A DNA stretch of 64,000 nucleotides from Bacillota bacterium (lineage in GTDB: Bacteria; Bacillota; Clostridia; Acetivibrionales; DSM-1351). The number at the start of each line of letters is the position of its first letter. Within the stretch, counting starts at the first letter, position 1. The stretch spans positions 1 to 64,000 of the forward strand of contig JAEYNY010000037.1 in NCBI GenBank assembly GCA_023412275.1. The letters run 5' to 3'. A model generated the notes under the pieces. It was not told the origin of the DNA. It made no database searches and saw only the letters and a list, made by a program, of their open reading frames with translations. Of the stretch, positions 26,514 to 35,524 are shown piece after piece. The translations under genes and the position numbers were made by a program.

Positions 26514-27533
26514 ATGCAAATAAATTATTTTGTCGATGAGATTAGGTTGGCTGATCCATTACATACCTCATATGGAATAGTTACAGGAGCAAAAAATGCG
26601 TTTGTTGAAATCAGACACGATAATTTCTGTGGTTACGGAGAGGCTGTACCAATTAACAGATATGGTGAAAATATAGATAATGTTATGTCTTGCTTGAAGG
26701 AGTTTTCAGGCTCTCTGGGTAATGACCCATGGGCTATAGCTGCGACAGCTCGTCTTTTTGACAGCATGGATTTTAAAAGCTCAGCCGCAAGGTCTGCCGT
26801 AAATATGGCAATGTTTGATTTGGCAGGTAAAATGCTGGGTATTCCGCTTTATAAGCTTTTGGGATTAAGCAGTCTGAATACTCCCCTGATATCTTACACA
26901 ATCGGTGTAGATACACCTGAAAATGTAGTAAAAAAAGTTTTGGCTGTGCCCAATGTGCCTATTATCAAGTTGAAAATTGGTACGAAGAATGACTTGGAGG
27001 CAATAAAGGCAATTCGTGAGGTATCGGATGTAACAATACGTGTAGATGCAAATGCCGGATGGACACCAAAACAGGCAATCGAAATGATAAATGAATTGTC
27101 CGCTTATAATATTCAATTTGTGGAGCAGCCCGTGGCAGCAAATGACCTGGTTGGAATGAAGCTTGTTCGGGAGAATGTGAGTATTCCCATTATTGCTGAC
27201 GAAAGCTGTCTGTCATCTGAAGATGTTCCTCGACTTAGTGAATGTATTGACGGTGTGAATATAAAGCTTGCCAAGTGTGGCGGTATTAGCGAAGCACTTA
27301 AAATTATACATACAGCAAAAGCAAACGGCTTAAAGGTCATGATAGGGTGTTTTCTTGAAAGTTCATTGGCAGTTACTGCGGCTGCACATCTTACTCCCCT
27401 TGTAGATTACGCTGATTTGGATCCCATACTTTTTGTTGAACATGACCCGTACAAAGGTATAAGTATTGAAAATGGCAGGATTACATTGCCGGAAGGACCC
27501 GGGTTAGGGGTGCAGCACCGAAACAAAGAATAA
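26514..27533 (+). CDS. Enolase-superfamily dipeptide epimerase (L-Ala-D/L-Glu epimerase type)
   Basis: 339 aa. The muconate-lactonizing-enzyme subgroup signature is complete: IKLKIGT (KxK, catalytic lysine), metal ligands in VDANAGW, VEQP and ADES, the second catalytic lysine in NIKLAKCGG, and a C-terminal DLDP matching the DxD that holds the dipeptide ammonium group in Ala-Glu epimerases. It inverts the alpha-carbon of one residue in a dipeptide. Being divergent from a dipeptide-ligase-like gene, it probably acts on that ligase's product rather than on recycled peptidoglycan. The exact dipeptide cannot be read. First gene of the + operon. Confidence 0.87.
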   Translation: MQINYFVDEIRLADPLHTSYGIVTGAKNAFVEIRHDNFCGYGEAVPINRYGENIDNVMSCLKEFSGSLGNDPWAIAATARLFDSMDFKSSAARSAVNMAMFDLAGKMLGIPLYKLLGLSSLNTPLISYTIGVDTPENVVKKVLAVPNVPIIKLKIGTKNDLEAIKAIREVSDVTIRVDANAGWTPKQAIEMINELSAYNIQFVEQPVAANDLVGMKLVRENVSIPIIADESCLSSEDVPRLSECIDGVNIKLAKCGGISEALKIIHTAKANGLKVMIGCFLESSLAVTAAAHLTPLVDYADLDPILFVEHDPYKGISIENGRITLPEGPGLGVQHRNKE

Positions 27534-27581
27534 TACTTATTGGTCTATGTCTTTTGCAACATATAACGGAAGGTATAAATT

Positions 27582-28487
27582 ATGGAGAATTTAAGAATTT
27601 ATCAAGTAGATTCTTTTACTACTGAAAAGTTTAAAGGAAATCCAGCTGGAGTAGTTTTAAATGCTGACAATCTTTCTGAACAAGAAATGTTATCTATAGC
27701 ACGGGAACTTAACAATTCAGAGACTGCTTTTATATTCTCTCCCGACGGCCCTGACCATGATATAAGAATCAGATACTTCACGCCGAAGGTTGAGGTTCCC
27801 GTTTGCGGGCATGCCACTATTGCAGCCCATTACGTCAATGCTACAGAAAAAAAACTAAACACATGTACAGTTTTTCAAAAGATTTCAATTGGGATTTTAC
27901 CTGTGGAGATTATTAAAAGGGACGACAACTATTCAATAGTAATGACTCAGGGAAAAGTAGAATTTTCCGAGCCGTTTTCCGGCCAGGTACGTAAACAAAT
28001 AATCAAGGCTTTAGGTCTGAAGGAAGAAGAGCTTGATTTGAGATGTCCTATACAAATTGTATCTACAGGACATTCAAAAGTGATGGTTGGTATTAACTCC
28101 AGAAATACATTGGATAAATTGGTTCCTCATATGGATAAGTTGGCTGAATTAAGTAAAGAGATAGGCTGCAACGGATATTTTGTTTTTACTCTCGATTCAC
28201 ATGTCAAAAATGTATTAACTCATGGGAGAATGTTTGCTCCTGCAATCGGAATAAATGAAGACCCTGTAACAGGTAATGCAAATGGGCCTCTTGGAGCCTA
28301 TCTTGTTAAGCATGGCTTAATTAAACATGACGGTTCCACAGTGTCTTTTACTGCAGAACAGGGACACGCAATAAACAGAAGCGGGCTGGTTTACGTAACA
28401 GTGAATATTGTTGAAGGAGAACCTGTGCAGGTTAAGATCAGAGGAGATGCTGTCATTGTATTTAAGAGTTTATATGGATTGGAGTAA
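27582..28487 (+). CDS. PhzF-family isomerase/epimerase-like protein
   Basis: 301 aa. Typical family features are the N-terminal QVDSFT, the conserved catalytic Glu in NNSETAF, the segment FTPKVEVPVCGHAT, and NEDPVTGNANGPLGAY in the second half. The fold is that of diaminopimelate epimerase; known members isomerise dihydro-hydroxyanthranilate (PhzF) or act on other small acids by proton transfer. It lies 48 bp after the epimerase in the same operon, so a proton-shuttle step on an intermediate of this pathway is likely. The substrate is unknown. Confidence 0.85.
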   Translation: MENLRIYQVDSFTTEKFKGNPAGVVLNADNLSEQEMLSIARELNNSETAFIFSPDGPDHDIRIRYFTPKVEVPVCGHATIAAHYVNATEKKLNTCTVFQKISIGILPVEIIKRDDNYSIVMTQGKVEFSEPFSGQVRKQIIKALGLKEEELDLRCPIQIVSTGHSKVMVGINSRNTLDKLVPHMDKLAELSKEIGCNGYFVFTLDSHVKNVLTHGRMFAPAIGINEDPVTGNANGPLGAYLVKHGLIKHDGSTVSFTAEQGHAINRSGLVYVTVNIVEGEPVQVKIRGDAVIVFKSLYGLE

Positions 28488-28551
28488 TCCGGTAGGATTA
28501 AGCTGAATAATAAAAGAAAATCAAAAGAATTATTATGGGGGTGTTATACTA

Positions 28552-29982
28552 ATGGACGTTATTGAAATTATAAAACAAACTTTAAAAATACCTGAGGAAC
28601 AGATAACAGATGATTTAGGCTTTCAATCTATTTCTGAATGGAATTCCATGAACCATGTTTCATTAATCCTTGCTCTCGAAGAAGCATCTGGTGTTACCAT
28701 TAATGATGAATTGATGTTGGAGCTTACATCTGTTGCAGAAATAAAAAAATTTGCCTCTGGACTAATGCAAAACAAAGCGTCAGAGAAATTAATTGAAACA
28801 GACGATAGTGGGGACATTGATTCTGAAAATTGTAAACAGTCTGCACCTGTTGTTTTCCGAGGCTTAAATAATATTACTTTTGATAATACAACCATCACAA
28901 ATATGGATGGGAATAAAGGGATACTGGAGTATCGTGGATATTCAATTCACGATCTGGTTGAGCATTCGAGCTATGAGGAAGTTGCTTATCTCCTTCTGTA
29001 CAAGGAGTTACCAACAAGAGAACAATTAGAGTGTTTTGATGCTCAGTTAAAATCAAACAGGAATGTACCAAGTGCTGTTGAAGAACTAGTTGTTTCCATG
29101 GTGGATGCTGACCCGACATTAGTGTTGCGTACGGCAACATCAATGCTTGCTCACTATGATACAAATAAACAGGACAATACTGTTGAGGGAACAAGAATCA
29201 AGGCAATACGGTTAATAGCCCAGCTTCCCGTAATTACTGCAATTCAATACAGGACGCGCAATAGACTTCCTGTTATACAACCCAGTCCAACATTGGGGCA
29301 TGCAGCAAACATTCTCTACATGCTTCAGGGGAAAGAGCCCACAAGCAAGCAGGAGCGTATAGTGGATAAAATTCTTATACTTCATACAGAACACGGTTCA
29401 AATGCGTCAACTTTTACCACTCGAGTTGTCATTGGAACGGAGGCTGACATATATGGAGCCATAACCTCTGCAATTGCTGCGTTTTCCGGTCCTTTGCACG
29501 GAGGAGCAATTCAGCAGACCATGAAAATGTTGCGAGAAATAGAAGATCCGTCACAAGCCGAAGCATATATCCAGGCACGGAGGGAAAGAAATGAAGCAGT
29601 TATGGGATTCGGGCATAGAGTTTATCGTACAGAGGACCCAAGGGCGAGGCATTTAAGGCAAGGAGCAGTAGCACTTTGTCAGGATATTCAAGAGACAAAG
29701 TGGTTGGACATTCTGGACGCGGTTGTTGAAGCTATGAGACCATATAGTAAACACGGCGTGCATGTAAATGTTGATTACTATGCTTGTGTTATTTACCATT
29801 TACTTGGACTAACTGATGATATCTTTGTTCCCATGTTTATTTTTGGGCGAATAGCCGGTTGGTCAGCGCATGTGCTTGAGCAAATGGAAAATAATATTTT
29901 GATTCGTCCACTCATGAATTATATAGGACAAAAATCCCGTACCTTCATAAGCGACAGAGACAAGATAACAATTGGTAAATAA
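28552..29982 (+). CDS. Acyl carrier domain fused to citrate synthase
   Basis: 476 aa with GGGGGTG before ATG. Residues 1-75 are an acyl/peptidyl carrier domain: Ser32 in EWNSMNHVSL occupies the phosphopantetheine site (usually DSL), followed by the usual helix (LILALEEASG). After a linker, residues about 95-476 are a complete Si-type citrate synthase with catalytic His281 (EHGSNAST), His316 (LHGGA), His355 (GFGHRVY) and Asp408 (NVDYY). Ordinary citrate synthases use acetyl-CoA and have no carrier domain; I know of no characterised enzyme with this fusion. I infer that the acyl nucleophile is held on the carrier domain, perhaps loaded by the free-standing adenylation enzyme two genes downstream. 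Housekeeping use cannot be excluded. Confidence 0.88.
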   Translation: MDVIEIIKQTLKIPEEQITDDLGFQSISEWNSMNHVSLILALEEASGVTINDELMLELTSVAEIKKFASGLMQNKASEKLIETDDSGDIDSENCKQSAPVVFRGLNNITFDNTTITNMDGNKGILEYRGYSIHDLVEHSSYEEVAYLLLYKELPTREQLECFDAQLKSNRNVPSAVEELVVSMVDADPTLVLRTATSMLAHYDTNKQDNTVEGTRIKAIRLIAQLPVITAIQYRTRNRLPVIQPSPTLGHAANILYMLQGKEPTSKQERIVDKILILHTEHGSNASTFTTRVVIGTEADIYGAITSAIAAFSGPLHGGAIQQTMKMLREIEDPSQAEAYIQARRERNEAVMGFGHRVYRTEDPRARHLRQGAVALCQDIQETKWLDILDAVVEAMRPYSKHGVHVNVDYYACVIYHLLGLTDDIFVPMFIFGRIAGWSAHVLEQMENNILIRPLMNYIGQKSRTFISDRDKITIGK

Positions 29983-30011
29983 CTGTAAATCAAATATAAG
30001 GGGGCACTTTA

Positions 30012-31943
30012 ATGAAACTAAATATGGCGCAGAAAATAATTAAGGACCATTTAATAAGTGGAGAAATGTTAGCAGGAAATGAAATATCCATCAGAATAGA
30101 TCAAACTCTTACCCAGGACGCCACGGGTACGGTAGCATATTTACAATTTGAAGCTATCGGAATTCCCAGAGTCAAGACAAAAACGTCCGTGGCCTACATA
30201 GACCATAATACCATGCAAGCCGGCCCTGAAAATGCTGATGATCATAAATATACTCAAACTGTCACTTCCAAGCACGGAATTTATTTCTCGAGACCCGGCA
30301 ACGGTATTTGTCATCAAGTGCATCTTGAAAGGTTTGGAATACCGGGGATGACACTATTGGGTTCAGATAGCCACACTCCAACCGGAGGAGGAATAGGGAT
30401 GCTTGCCATTGGTGCCGGAGGATTAGATGTAGCTGTTGCAATGGGTGGCGGACCCTACTATCTGACAATGCCTAGGGTGTGCAAAATTGAACTAAAGGGA
30501 AAATTAAGACCATGGGTATCAGCCAAGGATATTATTCTTGAGGTTTTACGTATGTTAACCGTTAAAGGCGGAGTAGGAAAGTTAATCGAGTATTCCGGCG
30601 AAGGCGTTAAAACACTTACTGTTCCCGAGAGAGCTACAATTACCAATATGGGTGCGGAACTTGGAGCAACTACGTCTATATTCCCCAGTGATGAAGTTAC
30701 TTTAGAGTTTCTTAAGGCACAGGGAAGGGAAAAGGACTGGGGCGAATTGAAGCCTGATGAAGATGCTGAATATGACGAAGAATATGAAATCAATCTTGAT
30801 GAGCTAGAGCCACTTGTTGCAAAGCCTCACAGTCCTGACAATGTGGAGAAGGTCACGGAGATCGGAAAAATCAAGATTGATCAGGTAGTAATAGGAAGTT
30901 GTACAAACTCTTCCTTGATGGATATGATAAAGGTTGCGAAAATTCTTAAGGGCAAAACCGTTCATCCGAATGTAGGCTTAGCTATAGCTCCCGGTTCCAA
31001 GCAAGTTCTGAACATGCTTGCTGAAAATGGTGCCCTTGCAGATATGGTTGCTGCCGGAGCGAGAATCCTTGAATCGGCGTGTGGCCCATGTATCGGGATG
31101 GGACAAGCGCCTGCTTCCAATGCAGTTTCTTTGAGAACTTTTAACAGGAACTTTGAGAGGAGAAGCGGTACTGCTTCTGCAGGGGTATACCTTGTGAGTC
31201 CTGAAGTGGCTGTAGCCAGTGCACTCTCGGGGGTATTGACAGATCCAAGAGAGTTGGGTGAAGCTCCTACGGTTGAAATGCCTGAAAAGTTCTTAGTAAA
31301 TGATAATATGGTTATTGCGCCGGAACCGGAAGGCACTGTAGTAGAAGTTATACGTGGATCAAACATTAAACCCTTCCCTATAAATGTAGAATTACCTGAT
31401 CAGGTTACCGGAAAGATACTCATTAAGGTGGGAGACAACATAACCACTGATCATATTATTCCTTCTAATGCAAAACTGCTGCCATTCCGCTCAAATATTC
31501 CGTATCTGGCAGAATTCTGCTTTACAACTTCTGATCCCGACTTCCCAAAGAGAGCCAAGGAAAACGGAGGAGGCTTTATCCTGGGAGGTTCAAATTACGG
31601 TCAGGGATCAAGCCGGGAGCATGCAGCGTTAGTACCTTTGCAGTTGGGTGTTAAGGGAGTCCTTGCAAAGTCTTTTGCACGAATTCATAGGGCAAATCTC
31701 ATTAATTCAGGTATTATCCCCATGACTTTTGTCCGTGAATCGGATTACGAAACAATTGACATTGGTGATGAACTGGTTCTTGAAAATACAAGGGAACAGG
31801 TGACCGGAGGAACAGAAATGGTAATCAGGAACAAGACAAAGAACAATGATATTAGAGTTAATATATCTTTGTCTGATAGACAGATTAAAATGATTTTAGC
31901 CGGTGGACTGCTGAATTATACCAGAAAACAGAATGAAAAGTAA
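30012..31943 (+). CDS. Aconitase family hydratase
   Basis: 643 aa. The three [4Fe-4S] ligands are visible in GSCTNSS and CGPCIGMG, the N-terminal part has the active-site GSDSHTPTGGG, and the swivel domain ends with GGSNYGQGSSREH. The length matches the short single-chain aconitases of anaerobes rather than the 890-residue AcnA. It isomerises citrate or a homologue via the alkene. Placed 29 bp after the carrier-citrate synthase, it should handle that enzyme's product, as aconitase homologues do in phosphinothricin and FR-900098 pathways. It could also be the general aconitase for glutamate synthesis. Confidence 0.93.
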   Translation: MKLNMAQKIIKDHLISGEMLAGNEISIRIDQTLTQDATGTVAYLQFEAIGIPRVKTKTSVAYIDHNTMQAGPENADDHKYTQTVTSKHGIYFSRPGNGICHQVHLERFGIPGMTLLGSDSHTPTGGGIGMLAIGAGGLDVAVAMGGGPYYLTMPRVCKIELKGKLRPWVSAKDIILEVLRMLTVKGGVGKLIEYSGEGVKTLTVPERATITNMGAELGATTSIFPSDEVTLEFLKAQGREKDWGELKPDEDAEYDEEYEINLDELEPLVAKPHSPDNVEKVTEIGKIKIDQVVIGSCTNSSLMDMIKVAKILKGKTVHPNVGLAIAPGSKQVLNMLAENGALADMVAAGARILESACGPCIGMGQAPASNAVSLRTFNRNFERRSGTASAGVYLVSPEVAVASALSGVLTDPRELGEAPTVEMPEKFLVNDNMVIAPEPEGTVVEVIRGSNIKPFPINVELPDQVTGKILIKVGDNITTDHIIPSNAKLLPFRSNIPYLAEFCFTTSDPDFPKRAKENGGGFILGGSNYGQGSSREHAALVPLQLGVKGVLAKSFARIHRANLINSGIIPMTFVRESDYETIDIGDELVLENTREQVTGGTEMVIRNKTKNNDIRVNISLSDRQIKMILAGGLLNYTRKQNEK

Positions 31944-32009
31944 ATGAATGACCAATGGTCAGAATCATTAAATTAGCCGCCTATCAAACGGGTAGAAACG
32001 GAGAATAAA

Positions 32010-33605
32010 ATGAAAAATACTAATTATTTTGAAAACAAACTACTGCATAGTTTTTTTATAGATAGTGCAGTAAAATATCCTGAAGCATATGCACTTTCTA
32101 TATTGGATAAGAAATGGACTTATGGAGAAGTTGAATATCAGGCAAGATGTTGGGCAAATTTACTTTTGCAGGCCAAGAAACAAAAGGTTTTTCGAGTAGG
32201 CATTTTTGCCAGTCGCAGCTATATAGCTTATGTAGGTATCCTGGCAAGCCTTTTTGCGGGGGCAACCTACGTACCTCTTAATCATACATTCCCGTTGGAA
32301 CGAACAATATCAATGATAAAGCAGGCGGAACTGGACGCAATTATTGTTGACGGGCAATCTTTTGAGCAACTTCGGAATATAATTCCGTACCTTGAAAAGG
32401 AAATATCAATACTCAGCCCGGGGACCCCAGATAATTCCTCATGGCCTTCTCACATTCATTTTTACAACAAGCAATCTCTGGAAGCTCTTTCTCCCCTTAA
32501 GGAGTTACCAACTTTGACAGAAGAGTCGTCTGCATACCTTTTATTCACATCCGGCAGCACCGGGCAACCAAAAGGTGTAGCCATTAGCCATGGAAATGTA
32601 TCGAGTTTTCTTCAATACAATATTGCAAAATACCAATTTACACCGGAGGACCGCTGTACACAAACCTTTGACTTAACCTTTGATTTATCAGTGTTTGATT
32701 TGTTTATGACATGGGGAAGCGGTGCATGTTTGTGTGTCATGCAGCCAATTGAAAAGCTGGCACCATTTAGATTTTTACAGAAAAATAATGTTACTGTCTG
32801 GTTTTCAGTACCGTCAGTAATTGCTCTTTATTGCAAAAAACAAATACTCAAAAAAAATTGTCTTCCAACATTGAAGTGGTCTCTGTTTTGTGGAGAAGCA
32901 CTGCCCAAGTCTTACGTGGAAGCTTGGCAGGAGGCTGCTCCTCAATCCCTGATTGAAAATCTGTACGGGCCAACAGAGCTTACTATCGCCTGCTCTGCTT
33001 ATCGCTGGGATAAGGATAAATCACCTGATGAATGTGTTAATGGGGTTGTTCCTATTGGCAGGGTATATGAACACCTTAGTCATGTTGTTGTTGATGAAAA
33101 ACTAAACATGGTAAATGACGGTGCAGAGGGAGAATTGTGTGTATCAGGGCCTCAAATGTTCCACGGCTATCTGAACAATCCTGAGCAAAGTTCCAAAAGC
33201 CTAGTTCATATTAACTCCGCCACTTACTATAGAACCGGCGATCTGGTGAGATATGAAAATAATAATTACATATATTTGGGGCGTATTGATAGCCAGATAA
33301 AAATACAAGGTTACAGAATCGAACTTGGTGAGATTGAATCAGTTATCCGTCGTCACACAAATGTAGTAGAGACAGCTGCTGTTACCTGTACACTAGCGGA
33401 CGATGAGACACTGAGTATTGTTGTTTTTGTGAATGGCACCAATATTAATGTCGATGAAATAAATCAGGTATGCAAAAAGCACCTTCCAAGTTATATGTGT
33501 CCTCGGAAGATATGCGTTCTAAATGACATTCCATATAACTCAAATGGAAAAATTGACCGCAATGCCCTCCGAGCAAAAATTAGTGAGGTAATTGTAAATG
33601 AATGA
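32010..33605 (+). CDS. Stand-alone amino-acid adenylation enzyme
   Basis: 531 aa, a single ANL adenylation domain with no carrier or condensation domain. Motifs: A3 FTSGSTGQPKG, A5 LYGPTELT, A7 YRTGDLV, A8 IQGYRIELGEIE, A10 NGKIDRNAL. Pocket residues read against PheA give about DLFFLCLIA plus Lys, which I cannot match to a known code. Such enzymes charge a carrier protein in trans. The only free carrier domain nearby is at the N-terminus of the citrate synthase in the same operon, so I infer they are partners. The gene overlaps the next by 8 bp (ATGAATGA). Confidence 0.9.
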   Translation: MKNTNYFENKLLHSFFIDSAVKYPEAYALSILDKKWTYGEVEYQARCWANLLLQAKKQKVFRVGIFASRSYIAYVGILASLFAGATYVPLNHTFPLERTISMIKQAELDAIIVDGQSFEQLRNIIPYLEKEISILSPGTPDNSSWPSHIHFYNKQSLEALSPLKELPTLTEESSAYLLFTSGSTGQPKGVAISHGNVSSFLQYNIAKYQFTPEDRCTQTFDLTFDLSVFDLFMTWGSGACLCVMQPIEKLAPFRFLQKNNVTVWFSVPSVIALYCKKQILKKNCLPTLKWSLFCGEALPKSYVEAWQEAAPQSLIENLYGPTELTIACSAYRWDKDKSPDECVNGVVPIGRVYEHLSHVVVDEKLNMVNDGAEGELCVSGPQMFHGYLNNPEQSSKSLVHINSATYYRTGDLVRYENNNYIYLGRIDSQIKIQGYRIELGEIESVIRRHTNVVETAAVTCTLADDETLSIVVFVNGTNINVDEINQVCKKHLPSYMCPRKICVLNDIPYNSNGKIDRNALRAKISEVIVNE

Positions 33606-35067
33606 TACACAAAGTATAGCTTCCATAAATTCTTTGGACATCTTACAAGAGCTTGATCTGATGGGTTATTACCAAGAAGAAATGAGGATGAATGGAAAGA
33701 AACAATATCAGTTTTCTTTTTCATCTGTAAATATGGCGGAGCAACCCATACTTATAGAGGAATTATTCAAAATAATTCGGGGGACTCCTCATTTAATGCC
33801 ACCCAGAACCGGGCATATAGGCAATTGGAATGATATCCTTGAGGGCTATATCAGTCATCGCAATGACAATACTGTAATCTGCAATGAACAAAAACTTGGA
33901 TATCCATTAATATATGATTTAACTCAAACAGAAGACGAGTTGATGCAAAACGGCGACTTGACGTACCTTCCCGGTTCCATTGTTGAGCAGGGAAAACGCA
34001 CCAAGCTTTCCCTTTATACATGGGACGGAACGAATTTTGTGGAACGCACACGAGAGCATCCCCTTTTTGTGCCCTTTGTGCTGACCAATATTGATGGGAA
34101 GCTTTTGCCACTTACACAGGTACATCGGGAAAGGTTAGGAAAATACAAGGACATTAACTTTCAAATGTATTCTTCTATAATTTTCAATAAAAAGGAATTA
34201 GTTAAACAGATATTAATAGCATTAATTGATGATATGCTTACCAAAGATAATCCCGAGCATGAATTGAAATTTATTATTGACCGTTTTGTAACCTTGGATG
34301 GACTGATGTACAGAAGTACGCTAAATATAATAAATAAATGCTTTAATATTGGAAACACCACATATGAGGATACATCAGCTTTTGTTGATGCAATTCTATA
34401 TCCTTATGAAGCAGCAGCAGCACCTGAGACTTTTTTTTCATCCATACATACAATGCCGGAGAACATACCTTTGCTGTCAAATCATTTATCCATTATTTTT
34501 TCTTCTATTTTTCATTCGCATTTTCCCGGCTACGAAGTGGAGTATTCAATGAATCCGCAGCCTTGCTATACTCCTATTCAATGGGGGGGGATTGTTATGG
34601 CGGGCTATCCCCCTGCAAATGCAGGATACTTTTCAAGACAAATACGGTATATTCGAAGTATTTACAAGCAAATTATCCGACACTTTGAAAGCTTAAGCCC
34701 GATCTTCTATATTTTGCTTCCATCTTCTATTTTCCTGCTATGGCCAAGTGATGCCTGTAAAAAAGATGTTGAACTTGTCGGGCAGCTAATTGACAGAATC
34801 GTTAAAAAATCCGAATCACTGGTGGAGATGCCTAAAGTTGAGCTGTACAGTGAGATAAAGCAGCAGGTAGCACTGTGGCTTTGTCAGGTTCAGCAACAGC
34901 TGTCTGATTCATTTATAGGACGGTTTATAGGCAATGTTCCCTCGGCTCTTGCAGTAAATGGGGTACCATTAAAAAGTAAATCACTGGAACCGGAAGGCTT
35001 TTCCAGACTAACTGTTCAGCAGGCCGCCATGTTGGTCAGCGCGCTTTTTGAAACACTTTCAGAATAG
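33598..35067 (+). CDS. Unrecognised 489-aa protein coupled to the adenylation enzyme
   Basis: I do not recognise a family. The protein is soluble-looking with no signal peptide. Visible marks are PPRTGHIGNWNDILEG near residue 61, HREHP-like polar runs (RTREHPLFVPF), WGGIVMAGYPPANAGYFSRQ near 340, and a hydrophobic stretch FYILLPSSIFLLWP near 375. The start overlaps the upstream adenylation gene, so the two are made together, and an 18-bp terminator stem follows. A condensing, transferring or tailoring role in the same pathway is plausible only from context. Confidence 0.8.
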   Translation: MNDTQSIASINSLDILQELDLMGYYQEEMRMNGKKQYQFSFSSVNMAEQPILIEELFKIIRGTPHLMPPRTGHIGNWNDILEGYISHRNDNTVICNEQKLGYPLIYDLTQTEDELMQNGDLTYLPGSIVEQGKRTKLSLYTWDGTNFVERTREHPLFVPFVLTNIDGKLLPLTQVHRERLGKYKDINFQMYSSIIFNKKELVKQILIALIDDMLTKDNPEHELKFIIDRFVTLDGLMYRSTLNIINKCFNIGNTTYEDTSAFVDAILYPYEAAAAPETFFSSIHTMPENIPLLSNHLSIIFSSIFHSHFPGYEVEYSMNPQPCYTPIQWGGIVMAGYPPANAGYFSRQIRYIRSIYKQIIRHFESLSPIFYILLPSSIFLLWPSDACKKDVELVGQLIDRIVKKSESLVEMPKVELYSEIKQQVALWLCQVQQQLSDSFIGRFIGNVPSALAVNGVPLKSKSLEPEGFSRLTVQQAAMLVSALFETLSE

Positions 35068-35084
35068 TATAGTTCTTATTACTG

Positions 35085-35140
35085 GGATATTGTAATTAAT
35101 TAAGGCTAAATAATTAATTACGGTATCCTTATTTGTTTTT
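35085..35140 (+). terminator. Rho-independent terminator of the carrier-citrate synthase operon
   Basis: Continuous 18-bp stem (35085-35102 with 35111-35128, two G-T pairs), 8-nt loop, then TTATTTGTTTTT. Ends the + operon just after the 489-aa gene. Confidence 0.85.
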
Positions 35141-35199
35141 GGTAAGTAAAATGTAGCGGTTTGGGGTGTTAGAGTGGGAGTAGGATAATATCATGACCT

Positions 35200-35235
35200 A
35201 AAAGGGAGTCATTATTTGGCTCTCTTTTTGTTTTA
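35200..35235 (+). terminator. Second rho-independent terminator
   Basis: 11-bp stem (35200-35210 with 35218-35228; AAAAGGGAGTC with GGCTCTCTTTT) followed by a T-rich run. It lies in the 457-bp gap 35068-35524, in which I see no gene; it may be a back-up stop or end a small untranslated transcript. Confidence 0.65.
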
Positions 35236-35456
35236 CAAAAATTTTGAATCACGTAACTAACACATTAGCTGAAATCTCAAAGTTATGAGTATTCTTAGCT
35301 GTTATAAACAATAGAATTTTTACTACGTTTCACTTTTTATTTCGTAATAGCAAATACATTTGACAGGAACTAGGAAAGAGAATTGATGAGCGTGCTAATT
35401 TTTGACACAGTTGAGGTTATAAATTTAGACAAAGTATTCGCTTTTTTATTTTTATG

Positions 35457-35499
35457 TTGACAAACTCTATTAGCATATTATAAAATGAACACAGTTCAT
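35457..35499 (+). promoter_or_regulatory. tetR promoter with overlapping operator
   Basis: TTGACA (35457-35462), 16-bp spacer, TATAAA (35479-35484), directly followed by the perfect palindrome ATGAACACAGTTCAT (35485-35499). The same palindrome type recurs twice downstream, so the TetR protein probably represses its own gene here. Confidence 0.75.
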
Positions 35500-35524
35500 T
35501 TGAGCTTTTTGGGGAGGAATAATA

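Noticed and set aside
28552..31943. Citrate synthase and aconitase as simple housekeeping genes
   Set aside because: Possible, but the fused carrier domain and the flanking PhzF, epimerase and adenylation genes favour a dedicated pathway; kept as the alternative explanation.
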